A DNA stretch of 64,000 nt from Lacrimispora algidixylanolytica (GTDB lineage Bacteria; Bacillota; Clostridia; Lachnospirales; Lachnospiraceae). Below the pieces are notes generated by a model. The model did no database searches and was not told the DNA's origin. It was given only the letters and a program-made list of their open reading frames with translations. Position numbers and translations under genes: made by a program. Of the stretch, positions 40,230-50,633 are shown one piece after another (within the stretch, counting starts at the first letter, position 1; each line of letters begins with the position of its first letter). Location: NCBI RefSeq assembly GCF_003609635.1, contig NZ_MCIA01000034.1, positions 124,001 to 188,000 of the forward strand. Direction: 5' to 3'.

Positions 40230-41623
40230 TATTGGAACGCCTCCTCATCTTTATAGGAACCTGTGTGGCGATAAGTTAATAAAGATAATATTGCCAGTAT
40301 TATAAAGACTACAATCCCGATAACGGCACCTAAATTGTAATCCTTATTCGTAATGGTCAATTTATACAACCAGGTTACTAACAGATCTGTTTTACCAGCA
40401 TAATAGTATTCCAGCGATTCCGGTCCGCCGCCTGATAATAAAAAGATTACGTTAAAATTATTGATATTTCCGACAAAGGAGGTAATTAAATATGGTGTTG
40501 TGATAAACAGCATATAAGGTAATGTTATTTTAAAAAATATGACAATTGCATTGGCGCCATCCACCTTTGCAGCCTCATATAAATCTTTGGGTATATTTTG
40601 CAAAATACCTGTTGTCGTTAACATGGAAAACGGAACACCGATCCAGACATTAATACAAATAATTGTAATCTTAGCCAGTGTCGAATCAGTAAAAAACGGA
40701 ATCGCCTCAGTCGGTCCAATAATACCGATATTACGCAGCATTGCATTCACTGGACCGTTAGTGTTGAAGATCGTTCTCATGGTAAGTAACGATACAAACT
40801 GAGGTACTGCGATGGACATGATAAAGATAAATCTCCAAAACTTTTTATATCTAGTACCTTCGCGATTGATTACAATCGCTAACAACATTCCGAAAATGTA
40901 ACAGGAAAATGTAGCAAATACTGCCCATATGATAGTCCAGTTAAGTACCGGCCAGAATGTGTTAGATAATGAGCCGTTTTGGGCAAACATTGCCGAAAAG
41001 TTTTTAAATCCAACCCAGTCAAAGAGATTTCCCGGTGTTTGATGGTTTTTATCGTAGTTCGTAAATGCAATTAATATCATAAAAACAAGGGGAACAATCG
41101 TGAAACATAAGACACCTGATACCGGTAAAAACAAAAGGGATTTATGTAAGTTTTGCTCCTTCAAAGATGCCAAATCATCTTTGAAGGAGGGAATTGCTTC
41201 GCCGTATTCTATTTTTTTCTGTGTTACATAAGCACTTCTTACAGATGTCATTGCAAAAAGCGCAAAACCAAGAGTCAGAAATATTGTTACAACACCATAG
41301 AGCAAACATAACATGGAATTATCCCCTGGTACATATTCATAAATCTGCTTTGCTTCATTAAAAGCCTCTGCCTGAACACCGGTTCCTAATGTTATAAAGT
41401 CTGCAATGGAATTGAAACCAACTGTGATCATATAATAAATATAAACAATTTCTACAAATAACATAAGCAAGCCACGGATAATTTGTTTATGCACTAAATT
41501 ACCTAACCCAAATACTAGGGCGGATAATTTTGTTATCCCATTTCCTTGAATAAAAGAAGCAATTCCCCCTATATCACGAAGCGATGTATTAATATTTGAC
41601 TTTTTTCCCTTCCTGCGAGCCAT
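40229..41623 (-). CDS. Maltodextrin ABC transporter permease, MalF-like
   Basis: The 464-aa protein is longer than minimal permeases because of an N-terminal extension with two extra membrane segments, as in other Firmicute maltose systems. The EAA loop is EAAKVDGANAIVIFFKITLP. No ATPase gene lies in the operon, so a shared MsmK/MalK-type ATPase from elsewhere is expected. Confidence 0.9.
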   Translation of the reverse strand: MARRKGKKSNINTSLRDIGGIASFIQGNGITKLSALVFGLGNLVHKQIIRGLLMLFVEIVYIYYMITVGFNSIADFITLGTGVQAEAFNEAKQIYEYVPGDNSMLCLLYGVVTIFLTLGFALFAMTSVRSAYVTQKKIEYGEAIPSFKDDLASLKEQNLHKSLLFLPVSGVLCFTIVPLVFMILIAFTNYDKNHQTPGNLFDWVGFKNFSAMFAQNGSLSNTFWPVLNWTIIWAVFATFSCYIFGMLLAIVINREGTRYKKFWRFIFIMSIAVPQFVSLLTMRTIFNTNGPVNAMLRNIGIIGPTEAIPFFTDSTLAKITIICINVWIGVPFSMLTTTGILQNIPKDLYEAAKVDGANAIVIFFKITLPYMLFITTPYLITSFVGNINNFNVIFLLSGGGPESLEYYYAGKTDLLVTWLYKLTITNKDYNLGAVIGIVVFIILAILSLLTYRHTGSYKDEEAFQ

Positions 41624-41670
41624 GATCCAATCCTCTCTAAACTATCTGTGAATTTCTGTCAATAGTTTTT

Positions 41671-42951
41671 TTATTCTACCTTTAATGTAGCTACAAACGT
41701 ATCTAACTTTTTCTGTACATTCTCTTTGTTTAGCTCACCAGTTTTGATTTCAGTTGCAATGCCAACAGCATTAGACCAGTATTTTGAGGTGAATTCTACG
41801 GATGTAGGCTGCATAACAGATGCCGTATTTACTTCGTCTACGATAACCTTTGCCACTTCATCCGCCTGTAATTCTTCGGATTGTCCTGCCTTAAGATTGG
41901 TAGGTACCTGACCATTCTTTTCAAATCGTTCTAACTGCATCTCTTCGCTCCCGAGATAAGCTGCGAATGCTACTGCTACAGCAGGATTTTTTGACTGAGA
42001 GTTAACACCAATTGCTTTGGAACCATAGAAGCCTTTTAACTGATAGTCCGTTCCGTCTGGATTAAAAGTTGGGATTACTGCCAAACCTAAATCATCGCCT
42101 AAAGCCTCCTTATAAAGATTATAGTTCCAGGAACCATCAAACCAAGCACCTATTCTGTGATCTGCTGTTAATTCGGATAGAGAAACATCATCTGCAAATG
42201 CTGTTTTAGGGTTATTTATTAAGTCGATCAAGTAATTTGTTACAGCGACACCGGTCGGATTATTCCAGTTAGCGCCAGCTGCAAAATCTGTCTGGCTTTC
42301 ACCATAGATTGTTAAGTCTGCTCCGTAGTACCAGGCGCCTAATTTCCAGCCGCCAGCGGGGTCAAAGCAGAAATTGTAGACTTTATCACCTGTATCTTTC
42401 GTCATAATGCCTTCAACGGATTTTATGTCTTCTGCGCTTAACAATGATTTATCATAATACATAATGAAGGTGTTATGAGTAAAAGGAATCCCATAGATTG
42501 CATCGTCTTTTGTCACTGTTTTTACAACAGATTCCCCCATGGTGGATTTAACCATTTCTTCTGTGCTTCCGCCAAGTCTTGCAATAGCTCCAGCATTGAT
42601 TAACTCATTTAACTGGTCACTTGCAAAGAAGAAGACATCACCGGCGGTTGATACATCTTTTAATATCTCATCTTTTAAAGTATCTTCCCCTTGTGTTTCA
42701 ACATTAAATCTAATATTCCATTCAGGATGTAGTGCCTGAAAAGATTTTGTCATAGAATCCAAGGTTCCTGTTTGAATTTGATTTTCGGGGGCCCAAATTT
42801 TTAATGTTACAGGCTCTGCTTCTCCCGTTTTGGTTGTGGCTGATTTCATAGGTCCCGGAGTTGTACCATTGCTTGTGACATTCTTACTGCATGCAGAAGA
42901 AGATACTACCATTGCAGCGACCATAAGTAAGACTAACAAATTTCTCTTCAT
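41671..42951 (-). CDS. Maltodextrin-binding lipoprotein
   Basis: The 426-aa protein has a lipoprotein signal (LLVLLMVAAMVVSSSAC) and the extracellular solute-binding fold of the MalE family, with VTLKIWAPENQ at the start and SKAIGVNSQSKNPAVAVAF later. It is anchored to the membrane and delivers sugars to the permeases. The RBS AAGGGGAGGT is strong. The 109-bp gap after glgP may hold a separate promoter, but I see no convincing one. Confidence 0.9.
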   Translation of the reverse strand: MKRNLLVLLMVAAMVVSSSACSKNVTSNGTTPGPMKSATTKTGEAEPVTLKIWAPENQIQTGTLDSMTKSFQALHPEWNIRFNVETQGEDTLKDEILKDVSTAGDVFFFASDQLNELINAGAIARLGGSTEEMVKSTMGESVVKTVTKDDAIYGIPFTHNTFIMYYDKSLLSAEDIKSVEGIMTKDTGDKVYNFCFDPAGGWKLGAWYYGADLTIYGESQTDFAAGANWNNPTGVAVTNYLIDLINNPKTAFADDVSLSELTADHRIGAWFDGSWNYNLYKEALGDDLGLAVIPTFNPDGTDYQLKGFYGSKAIGVNSQSKNPAVAVAFAAYLGSEEMQLERFEKNGQVPTNLKAGQSEELQADEVAKVIVDEVNTASVMQPTSVEFTSKYWSNAVGIATEIKTGELNKENVQKKLDTFVATLKVE

Positions 42952-43060
42952 AAAATACCTCCCCTTAATAAATAGTTTTGATTTTCATCATTCATAGTTT
43001 CTATCATAAATCAACAGTTTTCTTCATTGATTCACAACCAATATTATTAAATTATAAAAC

Positions 43061-45331
43061 TTATAACTTCCAAATGTCCTGATTATAGCCCTTGATTGTT
43101 CTGTCGGAGGAGAAATACCCAGCACGGCTGATGTTCTCCAACATCAGCTTTGACCATTTGACACGGTCTTCATAATCTTCAACGATTTCTTCCTTTTTCG
43201 AGATGTATTCTCTCAAATCCAGTAAGGACATGAACCAATCCTTTGAAATAAACTCCTGATGTAAGCGTTCCAGATTCTCTTTTTTACCAACTTTCATCAG
43301 GGTATCGCTTACAATAAAGTCAACCAAATTATGGATCAATGCATCTTTTTTATAAAAATCTTTTGATACATAATCTCGATTATCGTAATGAGCAATGACT
43401 TCTTCACTGGATTTTCCAAAGATATAAATATTATCTTCCCCAACCAACTCTGCAATTTCCACATTGGCACCATCCATTGTTCCTAAGGTAATTGCTCCGT
43501 TTAACATGAACTTCATATTCCCTGTACCACTGGCTTCCTTGGAGGCCAAAGATATCTGTTCAGATATCTCACAGGCAGGAATCAGCTTTTCTGCTAACGT
43601 AACATTGTAGTTCTCAACCATGACTACGTTTAGATAAGGATTTACTTCCGGATCCTTAGAAATCACATCCTGCAAACATAAAATCAGATGAATAATATCT
43701 TTGGCTATAATATAAGCAGGAGCTGCTTTTGCACCAAATATGATTGTAATCGGTGTTTTGGGCTTATTGCCTTTTTTGATCTCCAAATATTTATAAATAA
43801 TATACAGTGCATTCATTTGCTGTCTTTTATATTCATGTAAACGCTTGATTTGAATATCAAAAATGGAGTTTTCATTAATCTGAATTCCCTCTGTCTGCAT
43901 TAAGTATTCTTTTAGTACTTTCTTGTTCTCGTTTTTTATCTGAAGCAATGTATTTAATACTTTGCTGTCTTCTTTAAACGCCAACAGCTTCTCCAATTGT
44001 CCTGCATCCTTTTTAAATCCGTCACCAATCAATTCGCTGATATAAGAGGTCAATGGATAATTGCAATGCATAAGCCAGCGCCTGAACGTAATACCATTGG
44101 TTTTGTTATTGAATTTCTGTGGATATATTTTATAAAAATGATTGAGTTCATTTTCTTTTAAGATTTCCGTGTGCAGGGCTGCAACACCGTTTACACTAAA
44201 ACCGTAATGGATATCGATGTGAGCCATGTGCACACAGTCCTCTTTGTCGATGATATATACGGACGGATCATCAAATTTACTTCTGACTCTTTGATCCAGT
44301 ACTTTAATAATTGGAAGCAGATGAGGCACTACTTTCTCTAAATACCTAATTGGCCATTTTTCCAAAGCCTCCGCTAAGATTGTATGATTGGTGTAGGCAC
44401 AGGTCTTTGAAACAATCTCAATTGCTTCCTCCATGTCAATTCCCTTTTGTATCAGTAAACGAATTAGTTCAGGAATAATCATGGTAGGATGGGTATCATT
44501 GATTTGAATTACCGCATATTCATTTAAATCCTTTAATGAACTTCCTTTCTTTTCACATTCTTCAATAATCATCTGTGCTCCATTGCTTACCATAAAGTAT
44601 TCTTGGTAGATTCTGAGCAATTCCCCTTTCTCATCACTGTCATCTGGGTATAAGAACAGAGTGAGATTTCGCCTGATATCCTCTTTATCAAAGAAAATCC
44701 CATCCCCTACTATGGATTCATCCACGGTATCAAGGTCAAACAGATGAAGGTGGTTGGTACGATTCTCGTAACCAGTTACTGCAATATCATATAACGTTGA
44801 AGTGACTGAAAAATCTTTGAAGAGAACCGTATAAGAAGTGTCTCTCTTCGTTAACCAGCTATGTTTGGTAATCCATGGATTGGTGGTTTCTTTTTGCAGA
44901 TTCTCTTTAAATAACTGACGGAATAACCCTAAGTGGTAATTCAAACCGATACCGTCACCGTTTAATCCCAGGCTGGCAATGGAATCCAGAAAACAAGCTG
45001 CTAATCTTCCCAGACCTCCGTTTCCCAAAGACGGTTCTAGCTCTACATTTTCGATTTCTGTAATTGATTTACCATTTTGAGCCAATTCCTCTCTCACTTC
45101 ATCGTAAATCCCCAAGTTGATTAAGTTATTGGATAATAACTTACCAATCAAAAATTCAGCGGATATGTAGTAAACCTTCTTCTTACTCTCTTCCCCTTTC
45201 TTTTCATCTGCCATGCTTTTTGTCATTTCCAAAAGTGCCAAGTAGATTTCTTCATTGCTGCATTCTTGAAGTTTTTTCCCGTATCGATCTTGTACTGATT
45301 TTCCTAACATTCTAACTACCATACCTTTCAC
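43061..45331 (-). CDS. glgP: Glycogen / maltodextrin phosphorylase
   Basis: The 756-aa protein is a GT35 phosphorylase. The pyridoxal phosphate site shows [19 protein letters not shown], and [19 protein letters not shown] marks the active-site region. It releases glucose 1-phosphate from glucan ends. Several starts are possible (GTG at 45331, ATG at 45322 or 45310); none has an ideal RBS. It sits between malQ and the binding-protein gene. Confidence 0.93.
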   Translation of the reverse strand: MKGMVVRMLGKSVQDRYGKKLQECSNEEIYLALLEMTKSMADEKKGEESKKKVYYISAEFLIGKLLSNNLINLGIYDEVREELAQNGKSITEIENVELEPSLGNGGLGRLAACFLDSIASLGLNGDGIGLNYHLGLFRQLFKENLQKETTNPWITKHSWLTKRDTSYTVLFKDFSVTSTLYDIAVTGYENRTNHLHLFDLDTVDESIVGDGIFFDKEDIRRNLTLFLYPDDSDEKGELLRIYQEYFMVSNGAQMIIEECEKKGSSLKDLNEYAVIQINDTHPTMIIPELIRLLIQKGIDMEEAIEIVSKTCAYTNHTILAEALEKWPIRYLEKVVPHLLPIIKVLDQRVRSKFDDPSVYIIDKEDCVHMAHIDIHYGFSVNGVAALHTEILKENELNHFYKIYPQKFNNKTNGITFRRWLMHCNYPLTSYISELIGDGFKKDAGQLEKLLAFKEDSKVLNTLLQIKNENKKVLKEYLMQTEGIQINENSIFDIQIKRLHEYKRQQMNALYIIYKYLEIKKGNKPKTPITIIFGAKAAPAYIIAKDIIHLILCLQDVISKDPEVNPYLNVVMVENYNVTLAEKLIPACEISEQISLASKEASGTGNMKFMLNGAITLGTMDGANVEIAELVGEDNIYIFGKSSEEVIAHYDNRDYVSKDFYKKDALIHNLVDFIVSDTLMKVGKKENLERLHQEFISKDWFMSLLDLREYISKKEEIVEDYEDRVKWSKLMLENISRAGYFSSDRTIKGYNQDIWKL

Positions 45332-45422
45332 TAATACCTGCCAGCCTCCAGCTGCAAGTACAAAATTGGGTGTTCTATTTCTTACTTCACACCGTTCCTT
45401 ACTTCCTAAGCAGCAATCACGC

Positions 45423-46874
45423 TTACCGATTACTATTTTGTATCAGCTCTTTGATGCCACTAATTTCCTGTTTGAACTCGTCAAAGCTTTTTAACTTCCA
45501 TTCCCAGTTAGGGGACCCCAGTGTACCCGGCGTATTGATTCTTCCTTTGTTTCCTATGTCAATCACATCCTGCATGGGAACAATGGCAATGTCTGCAATG
45601 CTGTCAAATGTCAATTTAAGAAAGCGCTTTGAAATGGCATTATCCTTATAACCAAGCTTTTCTAATGCGTTTCTGATTACAGCCTGTGTTTCTTTCACCT
45701 GTGAATCATACCAGCCGCGAATTGTTTGATTATCGTGGCTTCCTGTATAAATCACCATATTACGTACATCTTCAAAGTCATTGTTATTTTCCTCGGGATC
45801 AAAAGTAAACTGTACAATCTTCATTCCCTTTAATCGATAATGATTCTTTAATGCATGAGCTTCTTTCCTTAAATTCCCCAAATCCTCTGCAATGATTTCA
45901 AGCCGGGGGAATTTTTCTTTGATTAAATCAAACACTTCATAACCAGGTGCCTCAATCCAATTTCCTTCAACTGCAGTATCACAGGTAGCAGGAATCATCC
46001 AATAGGTATCAAATGCCCTGAAATGATCAATTCGAATGTAATTAAAAAGTTTACTGTTATATGCAATACGATCAATCCAAAAGCTGTAGTTGGTTTCCTT
46101 TAAGTACTCCCAATCATAAATCGGATTCCCCCATCTTTGCCCTGTTTCACTAAAGTAATCCGGCGGTACTCCTGCGATAAATACAGGCTTTCCGTCTGAA
46201 TCCAGTAAGAAGCATTTTTGATTTATCCATACATCCAAAGAATCGATTCCTACATAGAACGGAATATCTCCCATAATCTTGATACCATGATTGTTGGCAT
46301 AACTCTTTAATTTCATCCATTGTTTGTAGTATTGGTATTGTACAAACATCTCATAATTAATTTCATTGCTGTAAGCAGAAATGTCATACTTTTTATCTTT
46401 GATCCATTCTTTTTGTTCCAAGCTCCATTCATTCCAACATCTTAGGTGATTCTGCTTCTTTAAGGTAATAAATACTGCATATAAGTACACCCATTCCTGA
46501 GCGGCGAAATCTTTATATTCTTTCGTCGGTAAGAAGCGATCAAATGCTTCCTTTAAATAAATGCCTTTGAATGCCCTTACTTTTTCATAATCCACACAAG
46601 AGCTGTGCTCCATAAACTTGGGCGGTTCTTTCCTTAATAAGCCTTCTAAAAACAACTCTTCCAAGCTGATATAAATCTCATCCCCCGCAAAGGAAGAGTA
46701 GGGCTGATAGGGCGAATTACCATACCCCAAGGGATTTAACGGCAGTACCTGCCATATATGAAATCCACCTTTTTCCAATAAATCTATTAATTCATAACTA
46801 TACTTTCCCATATCTCCAATTCCATGATCGGATGGCAATGACGATAAGGGCAAAAGCATTCCCGCTTCTCTCAT
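45423..46874 (-). CDS. malQ: 4-alpha-glucanotransferase
   Basis: The ATG at 46874 has AGGAG 10 nt upstream, giving 483 aa. The frame upstream of it runs through the promoter and LacI operator and is not coding. The GH77 catalytic residues appear in [17 protein letters not shown] and [12 protein letters not shown]. MalQ reshuffles maltodextrins to lengths suited to the phosphorylase. It is the first structural gene after the operator. Confidence 0.93.
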   Translation of the reverse strand: MREAGMLLPLSSLPSDHGIGDMGKYSYELIDLLEKGGFHIWQVLPLNPLGYGNSPYQPYSSFAGDEIYISLEELFLEGLLRKEPPKFMEHSSCVDYEKVRAFKGIYLKEAFDRFLPTKEYKDFAAQEWVYLYAVFITLKKQNHLRCWNEWSLEQKEWIKDKKYDISAYSNEINYEMFVQYQYYKQWMKLKSYANNHGIKIMGDIPFYVGIDSLDVWINQKCFLLDSDGKPVFIAGVPPDYFSETGQRWGNPIYDWEYLKETNYSFWIDRIAYNSKLFNYIRIDHFRAFDTYWMIPATCDTAVEGNWIEAPGYEVFDLIKEKFPRLEIIAEDLGNLRKEAHALKNHYRLKGMKIVQFTFDPEENNNDFEDVRNMVIYTGSHDNQTIRGWYDSQVKETQAVIRNALEKLGYKDNAISKRFLKLTFDSIADIAIVPMQDVIDIGNKGRINTPGTLGSPNWEWKLKSFDEFKQEISGIKELIQNSNR

Positions 46875-46915
46875 ATAACAGCTTCTCCTTTTCCTAGTTA
46901 ATTTGCTGCAATACG

Positions 46916-46976
46916 CTCGGAAAACGGTTTCCGAGCTTTGAAAAAAAATTATATTAATGTTATTCCTATTTCTGAA
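46916..46976 (-). promoter_or_regulatory. Promoter and LacI-type operator ahead of malQ
   Basis: Minus-strand TTCAGA (46971-46976), 17 bp, TATAAT (46948-46953), and then the near-palindrome CTCGGAAAACGGTTTCCGAG (46916-46935) just downstream. The core GGAAAACGGTTTCC recurs before the regulator gene. The promoter overlaps the end of the regulator gene. Confidence 0.8.
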
Positions 46977-47961
46977 TAACATCCATATAATTAATTTTAC
47001 ATATCTCATAAGGTATCAGAACATGTCTGCCAGTTTCTCCATTAAGCAATTTCTTGAGTTCATCAAAAGCCTGCTTGGACTTTCTGCTAAAATCCTGTTT
47101 CACCGTATTCATCTCAATCTGTGTATATCCCATTAATCGAATGCCATCAAAACCGCATACAGGACGGAATAAATCCATCTCCGTCAATGCAAACACCGCA
47201 CCGATAGCCATTAAGTCTGATGCACATACAACCACATTGATCTTGGAAGCATACTTTTGTGTGATCTCTCTTGCTTTATATTCATTAAAATCACCATACT
47301 TTATAATAAGTTCAAAATGGTACTCTCCCTGCAGCTTCTTCATGGCTTCTAACCTTCGGTCCGTTATATATCCGCCTGCACCACCCGCAATATAAAGTAC
47401 GTTATTAATGTAATCATTTTCATCAAAAGTCTTCTTTGCTACATCATACTGTGCCTGAAAGTGGTCAATGGATACAGATGAAGTTCTTGCATTAGTGATC
47501 GGAGAATCAACTAAAACGCAAAAAAACTCTTGCTTCTCAATAATTTTATATATGTTCTTATTCTCTATGGATAAATTATATATAATCAAACAATTAATCC
47601 TTTGGGATTTCAAAAAATTAGTAACCTCTTGGTAACTCATCTCCTCAAACTGAGAACTAAAAAATGTCACCACTTCTATGCGATATTCTTTTGCTTTTTC
47701 AAAAGCGCCTGTCAAGTGCTGCATATTGATTTCTTCGACAAACTCGCTATTATGTCGGATATCAACAATCAGTCCTACCCGGTTAAATTCCTTTTTAGAA
47801 AGGGATACTGCAACTGAGTTCGGCACATATCCTAACTCTTCAACAACTTTCTCCACCTTTAATCTAGTCTCTTCACTCACCAGAGAATAATTGTTCAAAA
47901 CCTTAGATACTGTAGATTTTGCTACTCCTGCCTTTTTCGCTACATCGTTTATAGATACCAT
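46966..47961 (-). CDS. LacI family regulator of maltodextrin use
   Basis: The ATG at 47961 has AGGAGG upstream and gives 331 aa; the longer frame has no RBS. The helix-turn-helix SINDVAKKAGVAKSTVSKVL is at residues 3-22, followed by the hinge EELGYVPNSVAVSLSKKE and the periplasmic-binding-like ligand domain. Its own promoter and the malQ promoter share the same operator core, so it likely represses both and is released by a maltodextrin-derived signal. This regulatory model is inference from position. Confidence 0.88.
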   Translation of the reverse strand: MVSINDVAKKAGVAKSTVSKVLNNYSLVSEETRLKVEKVVEELGYVPNSVAVSLSKKEFNRVGLIVDIRHNSEFVEEINMQHLTGAFEKAKEYRIEVVTFFSSQFEEMSYQEVTNFLKSQRINCLIIYNLSIENKNIYKIIEKQEFFCVLVDSPITNARTSSVSIDHFQAQYDVAKKTFDENDYINNVLYIAGGAGGYITDRRLEAMKKLQGEYHFELIIKYGDFNEYKAREITQKYASKINVVVCASDLMAIGAVFALTEMDLFRPVCGFDGIRLMGYTQIEMNTVKQDFSRKSKQAFDELKKLLNGETGRHVLIPYEICKINYMDVIQK

Positions 47962-47976
47962 CAAATTGCCTCCTGC

Positions 47977-48027
47977 GGAAAACGGTTTCCTATTTCTTAA
48001 TATACAATTCTTTATCCTTTTTGTCAA
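47977..48027 (-). promoter_or_regulatory. Promoter and operator of the LacI gene
   Basis: Minus-strand TTGACA (48022-48027), 17 bp, TATATT (47999-48004), with the operator GGAAACCGTTTTCC (47977-47990) just after the -10 box. This suggests autorepression. Confidence 0.82.
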
Positions 48028-48195
48028 TGCATTTTTCATATTTTTCATAATCATATCGTCCTATATTGTATTTTTTTGTAACAATATATAACATTTTAGA
48101 TTCTTCCATTCTTAAGCACTACAAGCAACTCCACATTTTGACTGTAGAGATCCACTTCTTTATTTTAGTTTTTTCTAGAATTTTCCTCTATTATT

Positions 48196-48217
48196 CGAAC
48201 ATATATTCGAATATAAT
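48196..48217 (+). promoter_or_regulatory. LexA box and -10 of dinB
   Basis: CGAACATATATTCG (48196-48209) differs at one base from the Bacillus-type LexA box CGAACATATGTTCG. TATAAT follows at 48212-48217, so the box covers the core promoter. Confidence 0.85.
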
Positions 48218-48235
48218 AAAAACAGAGGTGGTCAT

Positions 48236-49498
48236 ATGGACAAAGTAATTTTTCACATTGATGTAAATTCAGCATTTTTAAGCTGGGAAGCCGTATACCG
48301 ACTGCATCATCTTGGTGGTAAGCTAGATCTGCGGGAAATACCGTCTGCGGTCTGCGGAGATACGGAAAAGAGGCACGGTATCATTCTGGCAAAGAGCATA
48401 CCCGCAAAAAAATACAATATTAAAACGGGGGAGGCTGTGTGGGAGGCCGTGAGAAAATGCCCTGACCTGACTATGGTTCCTCCAAACTACAATCTATATC
48501 AGAAATCCTCGGAAGCCTTTCTTCATCTTTTAAAACAATATTCCCCTTCCGTGGAACAATACTCCATTGACGAAGCCTTTGTAGATATGACCGGGACAAA
48601 TTCCTTATTTGGAACACCCACAGAAGCAGCTGAGGATATGAAAGAACGAATTTATAAAGAATTAGGCTTCACTGTAAACATCGGTGTTTCCAACAACAAA
48701 ATTTTGGCTAAGATGGCATCAGATTTTAAAAAGCCCCATCGAGTTCATACGTTATGGAAAAGTGAAATCCAAACAAAGATGTGGCCCTTACCGGTATCGG
48801 AACTGTTTTTCGTAGGTCGTGCTACCTTTGCAAAACTCCACAACCTAGGAATTAAGACCATTGGAGAACTGGCTCAAACAGATCCTTCTATCCTTAAAAA
48901 TCATTTTGGCAAGCATGGAGAAGTTATCTGGTCCTTTGCAAACGGAATTGATTTTTCCGCCGTAGAGCCAGACCCTCCTCCTAACAAGGGATACGGAAAC
49001 AGCACTACTATTTCCTTTGATGTCACCGATTCCAACACAGCCAAATTGGTCCTTTTATCTCTGGCGGAAACCGTGTCCGCAAGACTGAGAGAGGATGGCG
49101 TAAAAATCGGTGTTGTATCTGTGGGCATTAAAAATTACAACTTTGAATACTGCGGACACCAGAAAACCCTTGGCGCGCCCACCGATATAACAAAAGAGAT
49201 CTTTGAGACCTCCTGCCAGATCTTTGATGAAATGTGGGATAATGTGCCAATACGCCATTTGGGCATTCACACAAGTCGAGTAACCAGCGAGACCAACCGC
49301 CAGTTGAACCTATTTGATAAAACAGATTATGAGAAGCTAGAACGGCTTGACAAAGCTATCGATGAAATCAGAAAACGTTTTGGTACAGACAGTATTAAAA
49401 GAGCCAGCTTTGTACAGACCAAGGCCGTTGATCATATGAGCGGGGGTGTCAGCAGAGAAAAAAGAACGGTGAATTATAGCAATGAAATAATTATATAA
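48236..49498 (+). CDS. dinB: Y-family DNA polymerase IV
   Basis: The 420-aa protein has the Y-family catalytic motifs FHIDVNSAFLSWEAV and YSIDEAFVDMT, with little-finger region to the C-terminus. It copies damaged DNA. The RBS is AGAGGTGG. It sits directly behind a LexA box and is followed 12 bp later by a small gene, so the pair is probably SOS-induced. Confidence 0.92.
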   Translation: MDKVIFHIDVNSAFLSWEAVYRLHHLGGKLDLREIPSAVCGDTEKRHGIILAKSIPAKKYNIKTGEAVWEAVRKCPDLTMVPPNYNLYQKSSEAFLHLLKQYSPSVEQYSIDEAFVDMTGTNSLFGTPTEAAEDMKERIYKELGFTVNIGVSNNKILAKMASDFKKPHRVHTLWKSEIQTKMWPLPVSELFFVGRATFAKLHNLGIKTIGELAQTDPSILKNHFGKHGEVIWSFANGIDFSAVEPDPPPNKGYGNSTTISFDVTDSNTAKLVLLSLAETVSARLREDGVKIGVVSVGIKNYNFEYCGHQKTLGAPTDITKEIFETSCQIFDEMWDNVPIRHLGIHTSRVTSETNRQLNLFDKTDYEKLERLDKAIDEIRKRFGTDSIKRASFVQTKAVDHMSGGVSREKRTVNYSNEIII

Positions 49499-49510
49499 GA
49501 GGTTGGATAT

Positions 49511-49822
49511 ATGGGTAAATTCGGGATCGGAACCAATGTAAAAGATATTGACAGCGGTGCAATTAGGGGAAAGCTGTATCACATTGCCTGCAAAGCGTGG
49601 TTTACTTCCACTTGCACCCCCATCCCTTTAAGTTTTAAGTTTGAAGGCGAAGATGGAATCATACAGACCGTCTCCTCTTTAAATATCAAATATACAGAAG
49701 ATAAAAATTATTCTGGCATCCCGTCAAAGGAATATGAATGTGAAGCTATAATAGGCGGCATTCTATGTAGATTTAAACTGGTTTTTTATATGGAAGCTTG
49801 TAAATGGATCATGGTGATTTAA
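49511..49822 (+). CDS. Small uncharacterised gene co-transcribed with dinB
   Basis: The 103-aa protein starts MGKFGIGTNVKDIDSGAIRG and is mostly beta-strand in character (IPLSFKFEGEDGIIQTVSS, CRFKLVFYMEACKWIMVI). I do not recognise the family. It is 12 bp after dinB with RBS GAGGTTGG and ahead of a strong terminator, so it should share SOS control. A role beside the polymerase is inference. Confidence 0.7.
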   Translation: MGKFGIGTNVKDIDSGAIRGKLYHIACKAWFTSTCTPIPLSFKFEGEDGIIQTVSSLNIKYTEDKNYSGIPSKEYECEAIIGGILCRFKLVFYMEACKWIMVI

Positions 49823-49837
49823 TTGGGTAAGAAACAG

Positions 49838-49880
49838 GCCCTTTGAATCTGGAATTATTCCAGTCCCAAAGGGCCATTTT
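49838..49880 (+). terminator. Terminator after the dinB pair
   Basis: GGCCCTTTG pairs with CAAAGGGCC, with an inner CTGGAAT/ATTCCAG stem, followed by ATTTTAC. It may also serve the convergent holin gene. Confidence 0.85.
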
Positions 49881-49890
49881 ACTTTAAACA

Positions 49891-50094
49891 CTATACTTTT
49901 AATTCTGGGAGCCCTGCAATAGACGTAAGCAGGGACATGATGCCGGCAAGGGCGGCCGTGGAGCCCACCAGTGCCCAGTCAACGCCTGAAATCACTGCAG
50001 TTGTTCCAATGGCAGCTACGGCTGTCTGGGCCATGGTTTTAATCGCCCGGATTCCTGCGGCCCGGATCCATCTCTTCCAATATTCCTTATCCAT
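49891..50094 (-). CDS. Phage holin-like small membrane protein (r1t type)
   Basis: The 67-aa protein has a short charged start (MDKEYWKRWIRAAGIRAIKT), then two hydrophobic segments, and ends SLLTSIAGLPELKV. This is the pattern of r1t-type phage holins, which permit lysin release. No lysin or phage structural gene is adjacent, so it looks like an orphan from a lost prophage or a holin reused by the cell. Confidence 0.7.
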   Translation of the reverse strand: MDKEYWKRWIRAAGIRAIKTMAQTAVAAIGTTAVISGVDWALVGSTAALAGIMSLLTSIAGLPELKV

Positions 50095-50207
50095 TTACTT
50101 GTCCTCCTTCTCTACTGATATTTTATGCTCTAATATAAAATATGCGCTTGATCAGGGGACTAGCACCATTTAATGGGGAAACATGTCCCTGGTCTGTATA
50201 ATTGCTT

Positions 50208-50630
50208 CTAGATCCTTATAGATAGTTCCATTCCAGCTCCCCGGTTCTCATTTGGTCGAATGGAAAATCCAAACTTTTGGTAAAATTCTTCTTTCCCTTT
50301 GGCAGCAAAAAGTCCCATGGTCAAATTTGTCTCTGGAATCCCGTGCTCCTTTGTATAGGCAATCAATCGTTCCATTATGGATTTTCCGATGCCCTTTCCC
50401 TGATATTTAGGAAGAATAACAAGGTCCTGAACATAACATATTAAAACTCCATCACCAACTAGCCTTCCCATTCCAATCACCTGACCCTGATCCATTACCG
50501 CAATTGTACACAATGAGTTTTTTAAGGCATCTTGTGCTTGTTGTTCCAATAGTTCTCCCCAACCTGCAGATACTCTCAATCGAACAAAATCCTTTGCAGT
50601 CAGAATATTCTCTTTTATCTCATACTCCAT
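50208..50630 (-). CDS. GNAT family acetyltransferase
   Basis: The 140-aa protein has the acetyl-CoA loop LPKYQGKGIGKSIMERL, followed by the ETNLTMGLFAAKGKEEFYQK segment of the YjaB-like GNATs. The substrate is unknown. It follows another GNAT gene with a 3-bp gap, so the two are coupled. Confidence 0.82.
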   Translation of the reverse strand: MEYEIKENILTAKDFVRLRVSAGWGELLEQQAQDALKNSLCTIAVMDQGQVIGMGRLVGDGVLICYVQDLVILPKYQGKGIGKSIMERLIAYTKEHGIPETNLTMGLFAAKGKEEFYQKFGFSIRPNENRGAGMELSIRI

Positions 50631-50633
50631 AGG

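Noticed and set aside
46875-47009. N-terminal extension of malQ
   Set aside because: It would be encoded by the LacI operator and promoter; the RBS supports the start at 46874.
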